From the NCBI RefSeq assembly GCF_007671685.1, contig NZ_VCNL01000001.1:496001-560000 (forward strand): DNA of 64,000 bases. The letters are read 5' to 3'. The DNA comes from Halorubrum salsamenti (lineage in GTDB: Archaea > Halobacteriota > Halobacteria > Halobacteriales > Haloferacaceae). The notes beneath the pieces are model-generated. The model was not told the DNA's origin, made no database searches, and saw only the letters and a program-made list of their open reading frames with translations. How positions within the stretch are numbered: position 1 is the stretch's first letter; every line of letters starts with the position of its first letter. Of the stretch, positions 1 to 9,379 are shown piece after piece. The position numbers and the translations under genes were made by a program.

Positions 1-440
1 CGGGTCGCGACGCCGACGGAGACCCAGAGGCTCGCGGCCGCGGCGAGCGCGAGGAGCCCGCCGGTGACGCGGCGGTCCTCCCGCCCGAGCGCGACGCCCG
101 CCGTCGCGCTGGCCGCCGCGAGGAGGTAAAACCCGATCGCGAGCGGCCACGCCCGGATCGACGCCGGAAGCGTCCCGAACGGGCGCGGCTGTTCGAGGAA
201 GTACGCCCACACGGGGTAGCCGCCGGCGGTGACCCCCGGGCCGGACGTGCTCAGGAAGCCCCACAGGCTCACGACCGTGAGGTCGTCGCCGGGTATCACG
301 GCCATCGGCACCGCGAGGAGAGCGAGAACGAGGAGCCAGCCGTTCCGGCGAGTGACGCGTGCGACGCGGCAACCGCGGTCGTCCGACCGCGCTGGCCGCG
401 TGTTCCTCGCCTCCGATCCTGGCCCCGATCCCTCGGACAT
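1..440 (-). CDS. Haloarchaeal membrane protein, TIGR04206-like (3' truncated by window edge)
   Basis: About 146 codons are present and the C-terminus lies outside the window. The start is the ATG at 440. After a basic, polar N-terminus of about 30 residues come hydrophobic helices (around residues 34-50, 100-115 and 125-145). Between them is a loop with an Leu-Pro-Ala-Ser-Ile-Arg-Ala-Trp-Pro stretch, followed by Gly-Arg-Glu-Asp-Arg-Arg-Val-Thr before the last helix. That layout resembles the haloarchaeal family TIGR04206 as I remember it; its function is unknown. It is transcribed divergently from the dehydrogenase at 539, with about 100 bp between them. The frame and hydrophobicity are clear; the family name is inference. 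Confidence 0.65.
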   Translation of the reverse strand, partial: MSEGSGPGSEARNTRPARSDDRGCRVARVTRRNGWLLVLALLAVPMAVIPGDDLTVVSLWGFLSTSGPGVTAGGYPVWAYFLEQPRPFGTLPASIRAWPLAIGFYLLAAASATAGVALGREDRRVTGGLLALAAAASLWVSVGVAT

Positions 441-538
441 ATCGTCGCCTGGGTGGGCCGCGGGTAAGTATCGTCCGAAGGCGGTCTCGCGTTCGGGGAC
501 GCGCAACGTTCTTTGAGTCGGGGGTCGCTTGCTTCGGT

Positions 539-1855
539 ATGCGAGTCACCGTCGTCGGAAGCGGTTACGTCGGAACGACCCTCGCGGCCTGCCTCGCGGA
601 CGCGGGTCACGACGTGACCGCCGTCGACATCGATCCGGACGTGGTCGCGGCGATCAACGACGGGCACGCCGCCATCCACGAACCCGGCCTCGACGACCTG
701 CTGTCCGAGCACGCGGGCGACCGGCTCCGAGCCACGACCGAGTACGAGAGCGTCCCCGACGCCGACGTGACGTTCCTCGCGATCGGCACCCCGTCGAACG
801 AGGACGGGAGCATCGACCTCGGGGCGCTCACCGCGGCCGCGGAGATGACCGGCGAGGCGCTGGCGGGAGAGGGGAACGGCTCGGGGGCGACCCCGGACGA
901 CCGCCACCTCGTCGTCGTCAAGAGTACGATCACGCCGCCGGGGGTCGGGGCGGTGCGCGAGGCGCTCCACGCGGGCGCGGGCGACGCCGCGGACCGCGTC
1001 GAACTCGCGACCAACCCGGAGTTCCTCCGCGAGGGAACCGCCGTCGACGACTTCCGGCACCCGGACAAGATCGTCTTCGGGACCGAGTCCGAGTGGGCCA
1101 CGGAGCGGTTGGAGACGCTGTACGAGCCGCTCGTCGCGGCGACCGACGCGGACGTGCCGGTCATCCGGACCGACCCCGAGACGGCGGTGATGATCAAGTA
1201 CGCCAACAACGCCTTCCTCGCGTCGAAGATCTCGCTGTCGAACGACCTCGGAAACATCTGCAAGCGGTTCGGGATCGACGCCTACGAGGTGATGGACGCG
1301 GTCGGACTCGACGACCGGATCGGGGCGAAGTTCCTACGCTCGGGGGTGGGTTGGGGCGGATCGTGCTTCCCCAAAGACGTCGACGCCATCCGCGCCGCGG
1401 CCCGCGAGGCGGGCTACGAGCCCGCGCTCCTCGACGCCGCGGTCGCGGTGAACGACGGCCAGCCGGAGCGCATGCTCGAACTGCTCGACGCCCACGCCGA
1501 CGTCGCGGGCGGGCGCGTCGCGGTGCTCGGGCTCGCCTTTAAACCCGGCACCGACGACGTCCGGAACTCCCGCGCGATCCCGATCATCGAGGGGCTGCAA
1601 GACCGGAGCGCAGACGTAGTGGGCTACGACCCCGTCGCTGCCGAGAACACCCGCGAGCGGTTCCCCGACATCGAGTACGCGGACTCGGCCGCGGCCGCGC
1701 TCGACGGGGCGAGCGCGGCGCTCGTCGTCACCGACTGGGACGAGTTCGCGGCGCTCGACGACGCGTTCGACGCGATGGCGGATCCGGTCGTGATCGACGG
1801 CCGGCGGGTGATCGAGCGGCGAGCGGGGCTCACCTACGAGGGACTCACCTGGTAG
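539..1855 (+). CDS. aglM: UDP-glucose / nucleotide-sugar 6-dehydrogenase, AglM type
   Basis: Oxidises a UDP-hexose to the UDP-hexuronate in two NAD-dependent steps, in the cytoplasm. The 438-aa product starts directly with a Rossmann strand and the dinucleotide motif GSGYVG (residues 7-12). It carries the conserved TNPEFLREG and the K-Y-A-N-N-A helix, and the catalytic cysteine (Cys276) sits in GGSCFPKD. The C-terminal UDP-binding domain contains [14 protein letters not shown]. The ATG at 539 was chosen because upstream in-frame codons are not protein-like and would precede the Rossmann fold. Haloferax AglM supplies glucuronate for the S-layer N-glycan; the same role is inferred here because aglF, epimerases and glycosyltransferases follow. 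A second, divergent family member (wecC) lies at 57706. Confidence 0.92.
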   Translation: MRVTVVGSGYVGTTLAACLADAGHDVTAVDIDPDVVAAINDGHAAIHEPGLDDLLSEHAGDRLRATTEYESVPDADVTFLAIGTPSNEDGSIDLGALTAAAEMTGEALAGEGNGSGATPDDRHLVVVKSTITPPGVGAVREALHAGAGDAADRVELATNPEFLREGTAVDDFRHPDKIVFGTESEWATERLETLYEPLVAATDADVPVIRTDPETAVMIKYANNAFLASKISLSNDLGNICKRFGIDAYEVMDAVGLDDRIGAKFLRSGVGWGGSCFPKDVDAIRAAAREAGYEPALLDAAVAVNDGQPERMLELLDAHADVAGGRVAVLGLAFKPGTDDVRNSRAIPIIEGLQDRSADVVGYDPVAAENTRERFPDIEYADSAAAALDGASAALVVTDWDEFAALDDAFDAMADPVVIDGRRVIERRAGLTYEGLTW

Positions 1856-1913
1856 CCGGGGCCTCTCGCGCCTCTCCCTCTTGATTTATGTGCCCCGGGA
1901 GAGATACCCGAAT

Positions 1914-2792
1914 ATGGCGGCCCTCCAATCCCTCCGCCCGGCAGCCAGTGGCGTCGTTCGCAACCCGATACTCGTGCTCATCACGGCGCTGTACGGGCTC
2001 TTTCAACTCCCGAACCTGCTCGTGGAGTCGACCAGCCCGGTGCTCGCGTCGGTGATCTCGCTCGTCACGTTCGGCGTGATGATCCTCGTCCTCCCGTTCT
2101 TCCAGGGCGGTCTGCTCGGCATGGCCGACGAAGCGGTCGCGGGCAAGACGCGTCTCGGAACGCTGCTCGCGGTCGGGAAGGCGAACTACGTCCCGCTACT
2201 CTTAGGCTACTTCGTCCTGCTCGCGGTGAACATGGTGTTCGGGTTCATCGTGTTCATGGGCGTGATCATCGTGGTTATCGGCGGGTCGGTCGCCGGGATG
2301 GACGGCGGAACTGGTGGCGGGATGGGCGGCGCCGGCACGGGCGTCGACGCGCCGGCTCTCGGATTCGATCCGACGCTGCTCGCGGTCGTCGGCATCGTCG
2401 CGGTCGGGCTCGTTCTGGTGTATCTCCTCGTCACCTTCTTCATCCAGTTTTACGCCCACGCCGTCGTCCTCGACGATACCGAGCTCGTCGACGGGTTCCG
2501 CCGCAGCGCGGGGCTCGTCCGATCGAACCTCCTCAGCGTGTTCGGCTACACGGTGCTGCTCACGACCGGCGGCGTGCTGGTCGGCGTGTTGGCCGCGGCC
2601 GGATCGCTCGTCTTCGGTCCCCAGCAGCCCGCGGGCTCCCCGTTCGCGGAGATCGTCTCGATCGAGCCGACCCCGGCGGTCGTCGCCGCGATCGCGCTCG
2701 GCTACGTCCTCCTGACCGGGGTGGCCGGCGCGTTCTACGCGACGTACTCTGTGGCGTTTTACCGGCGTATCAGCGGGACTGCGGCGGCCTGA
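1914..2792 (+). CDS. Polytopic membrane protein, DUF7847-like
   Basis: A 292-aa integral membrane protein of unknown function, starting at the ATG MAALQSLRP. About six hydrophobic segments are visible (roughly residues 22-40, 45-65, 95-125, 150-175, 205-230 and 255-285). A Gly/Met-rich loop of about 25 residues sits between the third and fourth. A short amphipathic stretch near 180-200 (hydrophobic, then acidic, then FRRS) matches the haloarchaeal DUF7847 pattern as I recall it. It lies 58 bp after aglM on the same strand, so co-transcription is possible, but nothing in the sequence links it to glycan synthesis. The topology is seen; the family name is a weak inference. Confidence 0.7.
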   Translation: MAALQSLRPAASGVVRNPILVLITALYGLFQLPNLLVESTSPVLASVISLVTFGVMILVLPFFQGGLLGMADEAVAGKTRLGTLLAVGKANYVPLLLGYFVLLAVNMVFGFIVFMGVIIVVIGGSVAGMDGGTGGGMGGAGTGVDAPALGFDPTLLAVVGIVAVGLVLVYLLVTFFIQFYAHAVVLDDTELVDGFRRSAGLVRSNLLSVFGYTVLLTTGGVLVGVLAAAGSLVFGPQQPAGSPFAEIVSIEPTPAVVAAIALGYVLLTGVAGAFYATYSVAFYRRISGTAAA

Positions 2793-3016
2793 CGCGTTCG
2801 CCCTCTCGCCGCCCGCGATCGATGGTTAAGCGACCGCGGTCGACTCCGGAACCCGAAGTCGCGTACGCGTTCCCCTCTTGTGGGATGCGTTCGACGACGT
2901 CGTCCCGTCGAGATTCCCCTTTTCAAACGCAGTCGCGTCCGAAACAGCCGGTCACTGAAACGTGATTGCACTACTGAACGGTCTGACAGAACCGATCGAA
3001 CGGTCACTGCAGACGC

Positions 3017-3877
3017 CTACTCGGGGACTCCCGTGTTATACTCTTTCAGCAGTTGAACGAGTGGTTCCACCTCGGAGAACTTCGGTCCCTTGGAGATGGT
3101 GTCCGCCTCAGTGTCCCACGCGATGTATCCGGCGTCGGCTAATTTGGGGACGTGAATGTGGTACAGCGCTACTCGGTCCTCCTCGTCGTTCAACCGTCGC
3201 TCGAGGGCGGCGATACTGGTCTCGGTGGTGTCTAACAGCGTCACGAGAAGGGTGCGTCTCACGCGACTTTTGAGTGCGTCCATCATCGAGTCGATGGCTT
3301 CCGAGGAAACGGTGCGCCCCTCGATCGTATCGATGCGCGTCTCCCGAAACAGCGGCTCGTCCCAGTGGGTCATCGTGTACCCCACCCACTGGCTGTGCAT
3401 CTCGACGAGGGCTTTCTCTCTGTCGCTGATCGGCTCATCACGGGCGTCGGTGTCCGCAAAACAGAGCGTTCCGTAGAGTTCGCCGTCGACCGAGACCGTC
3501 GTCCCGAGATAACTTCCTAACCCGAATGTCTCGTATGCCGGATCACCGTCCCACCCTTCGGCGAGGGCGTCACTGACGGCCATTGTCCCTTCCGGGTCCG
3601 TGATGGTCTTCCGACAGTAGGTTTCGGAGAGCGGGACGGAGGTCCCCGAGTTGAGGTCCTCGTGGGAGCCATATACGATCTCGAAGCGTTCCGTCTCGTT
3701 TTCGAGATCGATATGCGACAGAAACGCACAGTTCAGGTCGAGCTCTTCGGTTTCGGTTTCAAACAGGCGTTCGAGTCTGGTTCTTGGGTCGGTGTTGGGC
3801 GCTAACAGCGTTCGCCAGAGGCGCTGAAAGTACGCCAATCCCTCGTTCGCTTCCGATGTACAGATGCTGTGTGACAT
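3017..3877 (-). CDS. GAF-domain regulator with C-terminal DUF7344-type winged helix
   Basis: A 286-aa soluble protein in two parts. Residues about 20-165 look like a GAF sensor domain: the phrases SVPLSETYCRK, GLGSYLGTTVSVDGELYGTLCFAD and SDREKALVEM are typical GAF strands. Residues about 185-286 form the haloarchaeal winged-helix fold seen in DUF7344, with MMDALKSRVRRTLL, HIHVPKLADAGYI and an acidic wing. It is probably a cytoplasmic one-component sensor and transcription regulator; the ligand is unknown. The ATG at 3877 was chosen because there is no upstream coding signal. The 187 bp beyond it, towards the hydrolase gene's stop, holds a TTAGCTAA palindrome near 3956 and no other gene. Codon use matches its neighbours. 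Confidence 0.8.
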   Translation of the reverse strand: MSHSICTSEANEGLAYFQRLWRTLLAPNTDPRTRLERLFETETEELDLNCAFLSHIDLENETERFEIVYGSHEDLNSGTSVPLSETYCRKTITDPEGTMAVSDALAEGWDGDPAYETFGLGSYLGTTVSVDGELYGTLCFADTDARDEPISDREKALVEMHSQWVGYTMTHWDEPLFRETRIDTIEGRTVSSEAIDSMMDALKSRVRRTLLVTLLDTTETSIAALERRLNDEEDRVALYHIHVPKLADAGYIAWDTEADTISKGPKFSEVEPLVQLLKEYNTGVPE

Positions 3878-4064
3878 GGAATGTGTCAGTTGGCGTGTCG
3901 GGCGGCCCGCTCCGTCCGGTTACTTTGATCGTGACTATGTCTCGTAGTGACATTTAGCTAAGGGGTAGTTAACCGCCCCTCAGAGAGCCGCTCGGCGAAC
4001 GCTTCGCCTGCAAAGCCGACGACGTATTTAAAAAAACCGCGATGCGGCCGCGCGGAACGGTCAG

Positions 4065-5411
4065 CTACGCGTTCAGGAGGCTGTCGCCGTCGAAGTCGCC
4101 GTCGTGCTCGACGTCCATCAGATCGAGGATCGTCGGCGTCACGTCGAAGAGGTTCGAGCCCGCGACGTCGAGGTCGGGGTCGGTCGAGTACAGCAGCGAG
4201 TTCTCGAACTTATGCATCCCGTTGCGGGGGCCTTCGGTGAAGACGGCCGCTTTGCCACCGAAGCCGGACTTCAGGTCGAAGCCGTCCGCGGGGACGACCA
4301 CGAGGTCGGGCGCGATCTCGTCGTGGTCGCCGTCGAAGACGGTCTCGCCTTTCACGATCCGCTTGCACACCTGCCGGCCGTCGGGACCGGTGAGCGATTC
4401 GAGGTCGTCGATGAGCTCCTCGCGGACCGCCTCGTACTCCGACTCGGGAACGACGCCCTCCGGCTCGCGGCCCTCCAGATTGAGGAAAAACCGGCCGGGA
4501 ATAAGCGAGTACGCCCGGGTTTCGTCGTCGATGTCGGTGAGCGAGTCGTGGTCGTCGCCGTCGTACGAGAGCCACCCCTCGTCGGCGAGGAACTGGTTGC
4601 AGTTCACCTCCCACTCCAGCTCGGTGAACCCGTGGTCGGAGGCGACGATCAGGGTCGTGTCGTCGTCGAGCGCGTCGCGGATCTCGCCGATGTACTCGTC
4701 GAGGGTCCGGTAGAAGTCGAGGAAGGCGTCCTTGTTCTCCCCGTCGTTCTCGTAGTCGCCGAACAGGAAGTGGTTGACCCGGTCGGTGCTCATGAAGACG
4801 CCGAAGAAGAGGTCCCAGTCGTCCTGATCGAGGTAGTGAGTGAACACGTCGTAGCGGGCGTCGAGCGTCGCGTGCGCGTTCTCGATGAACTCGGTCTTGT
4901 CGTCCTCGTGGCCGAGCTTCGCGTTCACGTCGATCTGATAGTCGCGGTCCTCCAGCACCCGTCGGACCGAGTCGTCGCTCGCGGCCGCGTCGAGCGAGGG
5001 AGAGAGGAATCCGGAGACCTGGCGCTGGATCCGGCTCGACGGGGGGAACGTGACGGGGACGTTGAGCACGGTCGCGTCGCGGCCGTCGTCGGTGACGCGG
5101 TCCCACAGCCGCGTCGCCGACACGTGTTTCCCCATCGGGACGTACGTCTCGTAGGAGTCGATCTCGCGGTCCTGAAAGCCGTACACGCCGGTCGCTCCGG
5201 GGTTTTTCCCCGTCGTGAGGCTCGGCCAGCACGCGCTCGACTCGGGCGGCACGATGCTTTCCAACCGACCCGCCGAGCCCGACTCGGCGATGTCGGTCAG
5301 GTTCTCGAAGACGTCGGGGTGATCCTGGACGAGGTCGTACGGTACGCCGTCGATGCCGAGGAAGACCACGCGCTCGTCGTCGCCGCCGCGCAGCCGATCG
5401 AACAGTCCCAT
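4065..5411 (-). CDS. Alkaline-phosphatase-superfamily phosphodiesterase/phosphatase
   Basis: A 448-aa metal hydrolase of the type I phosphodiesterase / nucleotide pyrophosphatase / sulfatase superfamily. Seen: N-terminal FLGIDGVPYDL (metal Asp), the nucleophile region SSACWPSLTTGKNPGATGVYG, a second metal cluster in VASDHGFTELEWEV, DRVNHFLFGDY, and the C-terminal HxxE-like NGMHKFENSLL followed by LFDVTPTILDLM. The start used is the ATG of MGLFDRLRGGDDERVVF; another ATG nine codons upstream (5438) is possible. Such hydrolases are frequent in haloarchaeal agl/eps clusters, where substrates may be nucleotide sugars or phospho- or sulfo-glycans. The true substrate cannot be read from the sequence. 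It is divergent from the CysD-like gene at 5567. Confidence 0.85.
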   Translation of the reverse strand: MGLFDRLRGGDDERVVFLGIDGVPYDLVQDHPDVFENLTDIAESGSAGRLESIVPPESSACWPSLTTGKNPGATGVYGFQDREIDSYETYVPMGKHVSATRLWDRVTDDGRDATVLNVPVTFPPSSRIQRQVSGFLSPSLDAAASDDSVRRVLEDRDYQIDVNAKLGHEDDKTEFIENAHATLDARYDVFTHYLDQDDWDLFFGVFMSTDRVNHFLFGDYENDGENKDAFLDFYRTLDEYIGEIRDALDDDTTLIVASDHGFTELEWEVNCNQFLADEGWLSYDGDDHDSLTDIDDETRAYSLIPGRFFLNLEGREPEGVVPESEYEAVREELIDDLESLTGPDGRQVCKRIVKGETVFDGDHDEIAPDLVVVPADGFDLKSGFGGKAAVFTEGPRNGMHKFENSLLYSTDPDLDVAGSNLFDVTPTILDLMDVEHDGDFDGDSLLNA

Positions 5412-5566
5412 GGACAGGGAGTGACTTCGAGTCGACATATCCCTTGTGTTCTGGCGATTTATGCCCCAGCCGGCCGTCCGCGGCGAATCGCGCCGCAGTT
5501 CCCGTGCGCTGGCAAGCCGCGCCGATTCAGAAGGCCTATTCCCCTCGGCACAGACATATCCGGCGT

Positions 5567-6538
5567 ATGACCGACGACTTCCCGGCGAGCGTCGACGTCG
5601 ACTACGCCGACGGCGAGGGCGAGGATCCGGCGGACTACCCGTCGCTGCAACACAAACTCGAGAAGGCGATCGAGGTCACGCGTCGCGGGTTAGAGCAGTA
5701 CGACACCCCGGCGGTGATGTGGACGGGCGGGAAGGACTCCACGCTGACGCTGTACTTCATCAACCAGGTCGCCGAGGAGTACGGCTACGAGAAGCCGACC
5801 GCCGTCTTCATCGACCACTTCCAGCATTTCGACGACATCACCGACTTCGTCGAACACTGGGCCGACGAGTGGGATATCGACCTCGTGTACGCCCGCAACG
5901 AGGACGTGGGCGCGTACGTCGACGAACACGGCCTCGAACCCGGCGACGACATCCCGGTCGCCGAGCTGAACGAGCAGAACCAGCACCACATTCGCGACAT
6001 CCTCGAGTTCGAAGAAGACACGTTCCCGTTCCTGCTCGACACCTACGTCGGGAACCACCTGCTGAAGACGGTCGCGCTCAACAACGCCCTCGAAGAACAC
6101 GACATCGACGGCGTGATTTCGGGAGTTCGCTGGGACGAACAGGAGGCGCGTGCGGACGAGACGTTCTTCTCGCCGCGTCACGATCCCGATCTCTTCCCGC
6201 CGCACGACCGCATCCAGCCCATCCTGCAGTTCGCCGAGGCCGACGTGTGGGACGCCTTCTGGAACTACGTCGTCCCCGACACCGTCGAGGCGTTCCCCGA
6301 CGAGGGGTACATCCCGCAGGCCGACGACGACCTTCCCGAGGGCGTCACGCAGGAGGACGTGCCGATCTCGCCGAAGTACTTCGCCGGGTTCCGCTCGCTG
6401 GGCAGCGAGGTCAGTACGGAGAAAACGACCGAGGAGCCCGCGTGGCTCCAGAACCTCGAAGACACGACCGAGCGCGCCGGCCGCGCCCAGGACAAGGAGG
6501 ACCTGATGGAGCGCCTGCGCGACCTCGGCTACATGTAA
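5567..6538 (+). CDS. PAPS-reductase-family protein, CysD-like (sulfate adenylyltransferase subunit 2-like)
   Basis: A 323-aa adenine-nucleotide alpha-hydrolase-like protein. The PP-loop WTGGKDST (around residue 50) binds ATP. The C-terminal half follows the CysD plan rather than CysH: GVISGVRWDEQEARADETFFS, an IQPILQFAEADVWDAFW block, then FRSLGSEVS and a basic, Arg-rich tail ending DLGYM that parallels the CysD C-terminus. CysD normally works with the GTPase CysN to make APS from ATP and sulfate; no cysN is visible in the window. In this context the protein could feed sulfation of surface glycans. That is inference, and a role in assimilation is equally possible. The ATG at 5567 precedes the first well-formed acidic sequence. 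Confidence 0.8.
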   Translation: MTDDFPASVDVDYADGEGEDPADYPSLQHKLEKAIEVTRRGLEQYDTPAVMWTGGKDSTLTLYFINQVAEEYGYEKPTAVFIDHFQHFDDITDFVEHWADEWDIDLVYARNEDVGAYVDEHGLEPGDDIPVAELNEQNQHHIRDILEFEEDTFPFLLDTYVGNHLLKTVALNNALEEHDIDGVISGVRWDEQEARADETFFSPRHDPDLFPPHDRIQPILQFAEADVWDAFWNYVVPDTVEAFPDEGYIPQADDDLPEGVTQEDVPISPKYFAGFRSLGSEVSTEKTTEEPAWLQNLEDTTERAGRAQDKEDLMERLRDLGYM

Positions 6539-6613
6539 CGCTCGGCGGAACCGCTCCGTTTCGGTACCGGTAGCCGTTTTTCCGATCGACGCCGAATCGC
6601 GCGCTGAGAGGGT

Positions 6614-7537
6614 TCAGTTCTCGTCGTCGAGGTAGGGTTCACAGACGAGTTCGACGCCCTCCTCGAAGCCGACTTCGGGCTCCCAGCCGGTGGCCTCGTG
6701 GAACGTCGAGTAGTCGGCCATGGTGTCGTGGACGTAGCCGTCGAAGGGACACTCGATGTACTCGGGATCGATATCGGTGCCGAGCGCGTCGTTGATCATG
6801 GTTACCATCTCGTTGAACGAGTAGGACTCCTGGGTGCCGACGTTGTACACACCCGTCAGCTCGTGGTCGGCCGCGAGCTCGCAGGCGCGCGCCACGTCCG
6901 AGACGTGCGTGAAGTCGCGCGTCTGGCTGCCGTCGCCGAACAGCTCGGGTGCCTCGCCGTTCGCGATCGCGTCCGCGAACTGCGCCACCGTGTTCGCGTA
7001 CTCGCCTTTGTGCTCCTCGTTGCCGGCGAAGCCTTGGTAGACGGAGAAGAAGCGGAGTCCCGCCATCGCCATGTCGTGGTGGTTGGCGTAGTACTCGGCG
7101 TAGCGCTCGCGGGCGAGCTTGGAGGCCTCGTAGGCGGTGTGGGCTTCCACGTCCATGTCGACGGGAGAGGGCTCGGTGCGGCTCCCGTAGATCGAGGAGG
7201 TCGACGCGTAGACGACGGTCTCGCAGCCCTCTTTTCGGGCGCGCTCGACGGCGTTGACGAACCCCTCGACGTTGACGCGGCAGCCGCGCTGGGGATCGGT
7301 CTCGTGCATGTTCCGCGAGGAGAGCGCGGCGAGGTGGAACAGAACGTCGACGTCCGCGGGGAAGTCGTCGTCGAGCACCGAGGCCTCGACGAACTCCACG
7401 TCGTCGTCGAGGTTCTCGGGCGTCCCGAGGTAGGTGTCGTCGACCGCGATCACGTCGTTGTCGGCCGCGAGCCGGTTCGCGAGGTTCGACCCGATGAACC
7501 CCGCCCCGCCCGTGACCAAGACGCGCTGATCGTGCAT
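6614..7537 (-). CDS. NAD-dependent sugar epimerase/dehydratase (extended SDR)
   Basis: A 307-aa extended short-chain dehydrogenase acting on a nucleotide sugar. Seen: TGGAGFIGSN (residues 9-18) for NAD, the acidic ribose-binding strand end, HLAALSS, and the catalytic Tyr136-x3-Lys140 in AYEASKLARERY. Further on is SVYQGFAGNEEHKGEYAN with a sugar-binding GDGSQTRDFTHVSDV. The closest functional class is UDP-glucose 4-epimerase / UDP-glucuronate epimerase; the exact sugar is not readable. It lies about 100 bp downstream of aglF on the same strand, so it is probably co-expressed. A decayed copy of a close relative is found at 63354-63540. Confidence 0.88.
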   Translation of the reverse strand: MHDQRVLVTGGAGFIGSNLANRLAADNDVIAVDDTYLGTPENLDDDVEFVEASVLDDDFPADVDVLFHLAALSSRNMHETDPQRGCRVNVEGFVNAVERARKEGCETVVYASTSSIYGSRTEPSPVDMDVEAHTAYEASKLARERYAEYYANHHDMAMAGLRFFSVYQGFAGNEEHKGEYANTVAQFADAIANGEAPELFGDGSQTRDFTHVSDVARACELAADHELTGVYNVGTQESYSFNEMVTMINDALGTDIDPEYIECPFDGYVHDTMADYSTFHEATGWEPEVGFEEGVELVCEPYLDDEN

Positions 7538-7637
7538 GGGCGTATGTCGTTAGGACAGGTGGATTACCGCTTCGGTTTGGTTCGGCCGGGACGAACCGGG
7601 TTTCACCTTCAGCCGCTCTGCGTCGGCGTCGGATCGT

Positions 7638-8423
7638 CTACCCGTCGACGATAGCCTCGTCCGCGTTCGCCTCGCTCTCCGTGTCGTCTTCGCTCTCGGC
7701 ATCGGTCTCGGCCAGTTCGTCGAGGCGCTCTTCGGCGCGGTCGCGGTCTTCGGGATAGCCCACGTCGATGCGCCAGCCGTCGAGCCGGATCGCGTCGATG
7801 GTGCGGCCGGACTGGATGAGCAGATCGATCGCGTCGGGGAGCTCGTACTCGCCTCGATCGGAGGGCTGGACGAGATGGCACGCGTGGAAGATCGCGGGCG
7901 TGAACGTGTAGAAGCCGGTCATCACGAGGTTGCTCGGCGGGTCCTCGGGCTTCTCGACGACCTCGACGACCTCCCCGTACTCGTTGGTGTCGAGGACGCC
8001 GTACCGAGACGCCTCCTCGTAGGGCACCTCCTCGACGAGAAACGCGGCGTCGGCGCGCGCTTCCTGCTGGCGGTTGGTGACATCGGCGAGGTTGCCGCGG
8101 AACACGTTATCCCCGAGCATCAGCATGAAGTTGCCGTCGACGTGGGGTTCGGCTTGGAGGATGGCGTGTGCGAGGCCTAACTGCTCGCGCTGGTGCGCGT
8201 ACGTGATCGGCACGTCGCGATACTCGTCGCCGTAGCGGTCGATGATCTGCTCGGCCTTGTAGCCGACGACGATGACGAGTTCGCTCGCGCCGGCGTCGAT
8301 CAGGTTCTCGAAGACGTCCTCGATCAGCGGCGTCCCGTTGACCTCGACGAGCACCTTGGGCTTGTCGTCGGTGAGCGGTCGAAGCCGAGTCCCCTTCCCC
8401 GCCGCGAGTACCACTGCTTGCAT
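7638..8423 (-). CDS. aglF: Glucose-1-phosphate nucleotidyltransferase, AglF type
   Basis: Makes a UDP- or dTDP-hexose from hexose-1-phosphate; in Haloferax AglF does this for the S-layer N-glycan hexuronates. The 261-aa product begins with the nucleotidyltransferase signature LAAGKGTRLRPLTDDKPK. It has the metal/sugar motif MLMLGDNVFRGN, VVEKPEDPPSNLVMTGFY and a C-terminal GWRIDVGYPEDRDRAEERL, followed by an acidic tail of about 25 residues. An upstream in-frame extension exists but the enzyme fold starts at this ATG. A TATA-like element (complement of 8450-8458) lies about 27 bp before a very short leader. It probably forms an operon with the downstream epimerase and lies just past trmB1. 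Confidence 0.9.
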   Translation of the reverse strand: MQAVVLAAGKGTRLRPLTDDKPKVLVEVNGTPLIEDVFENLIDAGASELVIVVGYKAEQIIDRYGDEYRDVPITYAHQREQLGLAHAILQAEPHVDGNFMLMLGDNVFRGNLADVTNRQQEARADAAFLVEEVPYEEASRYGVLDTNEYGEVVEVVEKPEDPPSNLVMTGFYTFTPAIFHACHLVQPSDRGEYELPDAIDLLIQSGRTIDAIRLDGWRIDVGYPEDRDRAEERLDELAETDAESEDDTESEANADEAIVDG

Positions 8424-8545
8424 GAGCCCCCGATCGGATCCTCGGTGTAAGGGTATACGCCGCCTAACGCGTGTCGACGGCGACCTCGAGACCGCTTCGG
8501 CGAGGTCTCGACCTCGGTCACAGATCCACAATCACGGGACCTCGG

Positions 8546-9361
8546 TCACGCGTCCCCGTTCGAGAGGAGCCCGGTGTACATCAGCCGGCGAACGATCGCG
8601 ACGAGCCCGTTGTCGAACCCCCTCCCGAACACCGCCTGCTCGTGATCGTGGCCGATCCCCAAGTCCTCGTGAAACGAACTCACGAGGATCGTGTTGCGGT
8701 CGACGAGGAGGAGCCGGCGGATCACCGTCTCGTCGCCGGTCTCGGCCGAGCTACTCAGCCACTCCAGCCCGGAGGCGAACACCTTCGCGCCGGGGAGTTC
8801 GCGTTCGACGCGCTCTCGCAGCGGCTCGTCCGTGATCCCGATCACGACGCTGACGTCTCGATCCCCGGCGGCCTGCAGGCGTTCCTGTAGCTTCGGGGTG
8901 TACGCCGACTCGTCGCCGATCACGAGAATGACCTCGTCGCCGGACTCGTCGACGAGCTGTCGGGTCCGGCTGGTTATCGCCGAGTCCCCGGACAGCGACC
9001 ACACCTCGTGGGTGACCTCCGTCTCCTCGGACGGGGCCGCCGGTTCGATCGTCCGGAGCGTCGCCCGGAGCGAATCGGTGCGTTCCTCGTACTCGCGCCT
9101 GAGCGTCTCGGCCGCCTCGTCGATGGAGACGGCGCGGAACCGCTGCGGGTTCGCGTGCTGGATCTCGACTAACCCCTTCGTTTCCAAGACTCGGACCGCG
9201 TCGTAGACCCGCGTGCGGGGAACCTCGGAGATCTCGCTGATCTCCTTCGCGGTCCCCGTCGGGAGCCGAGTGAGAGCGACGAACGCCTTGGCCTCGTACT
9301 CTTTAAGTCCGAGCTCTTGGAGCAACTCGATCGCTTGTTCGTGATTCGATAGATCATTCAT
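8546..9361 (-). CDS. TrmB-family transcriptional regulator (trmB1)
   Basis: A 272-aa regulator with an N-terminal TrmB winged helix (residues about 10-90: LGLKEYEAKAFVALTRLPTGTAKEI, then EVPRTRVYDAVRVLETKGLV). The C-terminal effector-like domain is about 180 residues and contains VILVIGDESAYTPKLQERL and LLLVDRNTILVSSF. Haloarchaeal TrmB proteins control sugar and central carbon genes by binding TACT-N7/8-GAGTA; a matching site lies 19 bp upstream of this start (9380-9395), suggesting autoregulation. Of the possible starts, the ATG at 9361 was chosen because it begins just before the winged helix. It is transcribed towards aglF and divergently from a paralogue at 9748. Confidence 0.88.
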   Translation of the reverse strand: MNDLSNHEQAIELLQELGLKEYEAKAFVALTRLPTGTAKEISEISEVPRTRVYDAVRVLETKGLVEIQHANPQRFRAVSIDEAAETLRREYEERTDSLRATLRTIEPAAPSEETEVTHEVWSLSGDSAITSRTRQLVDESGDEVILVIGDESAYTPKLQERLQAAGDRDVSVVIGITDEPLRERVERELPGAKVFASGLEWLSSSAETGDETVIRRLLLVDRNTILVSSFHEDLGIGHDHEQAVFGRGFDNGLVAIVRRLMYTGLLSNGDA

Positions 9362-9379
9362 GGGTCCCAACCATTCCGC

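Noticed and set aside
4104-5570. 488-aa open frame on the plus strand over the hydrolase
   Set aside because: Val/Glu/Arg-rich mirror of the real gene on the other strand.
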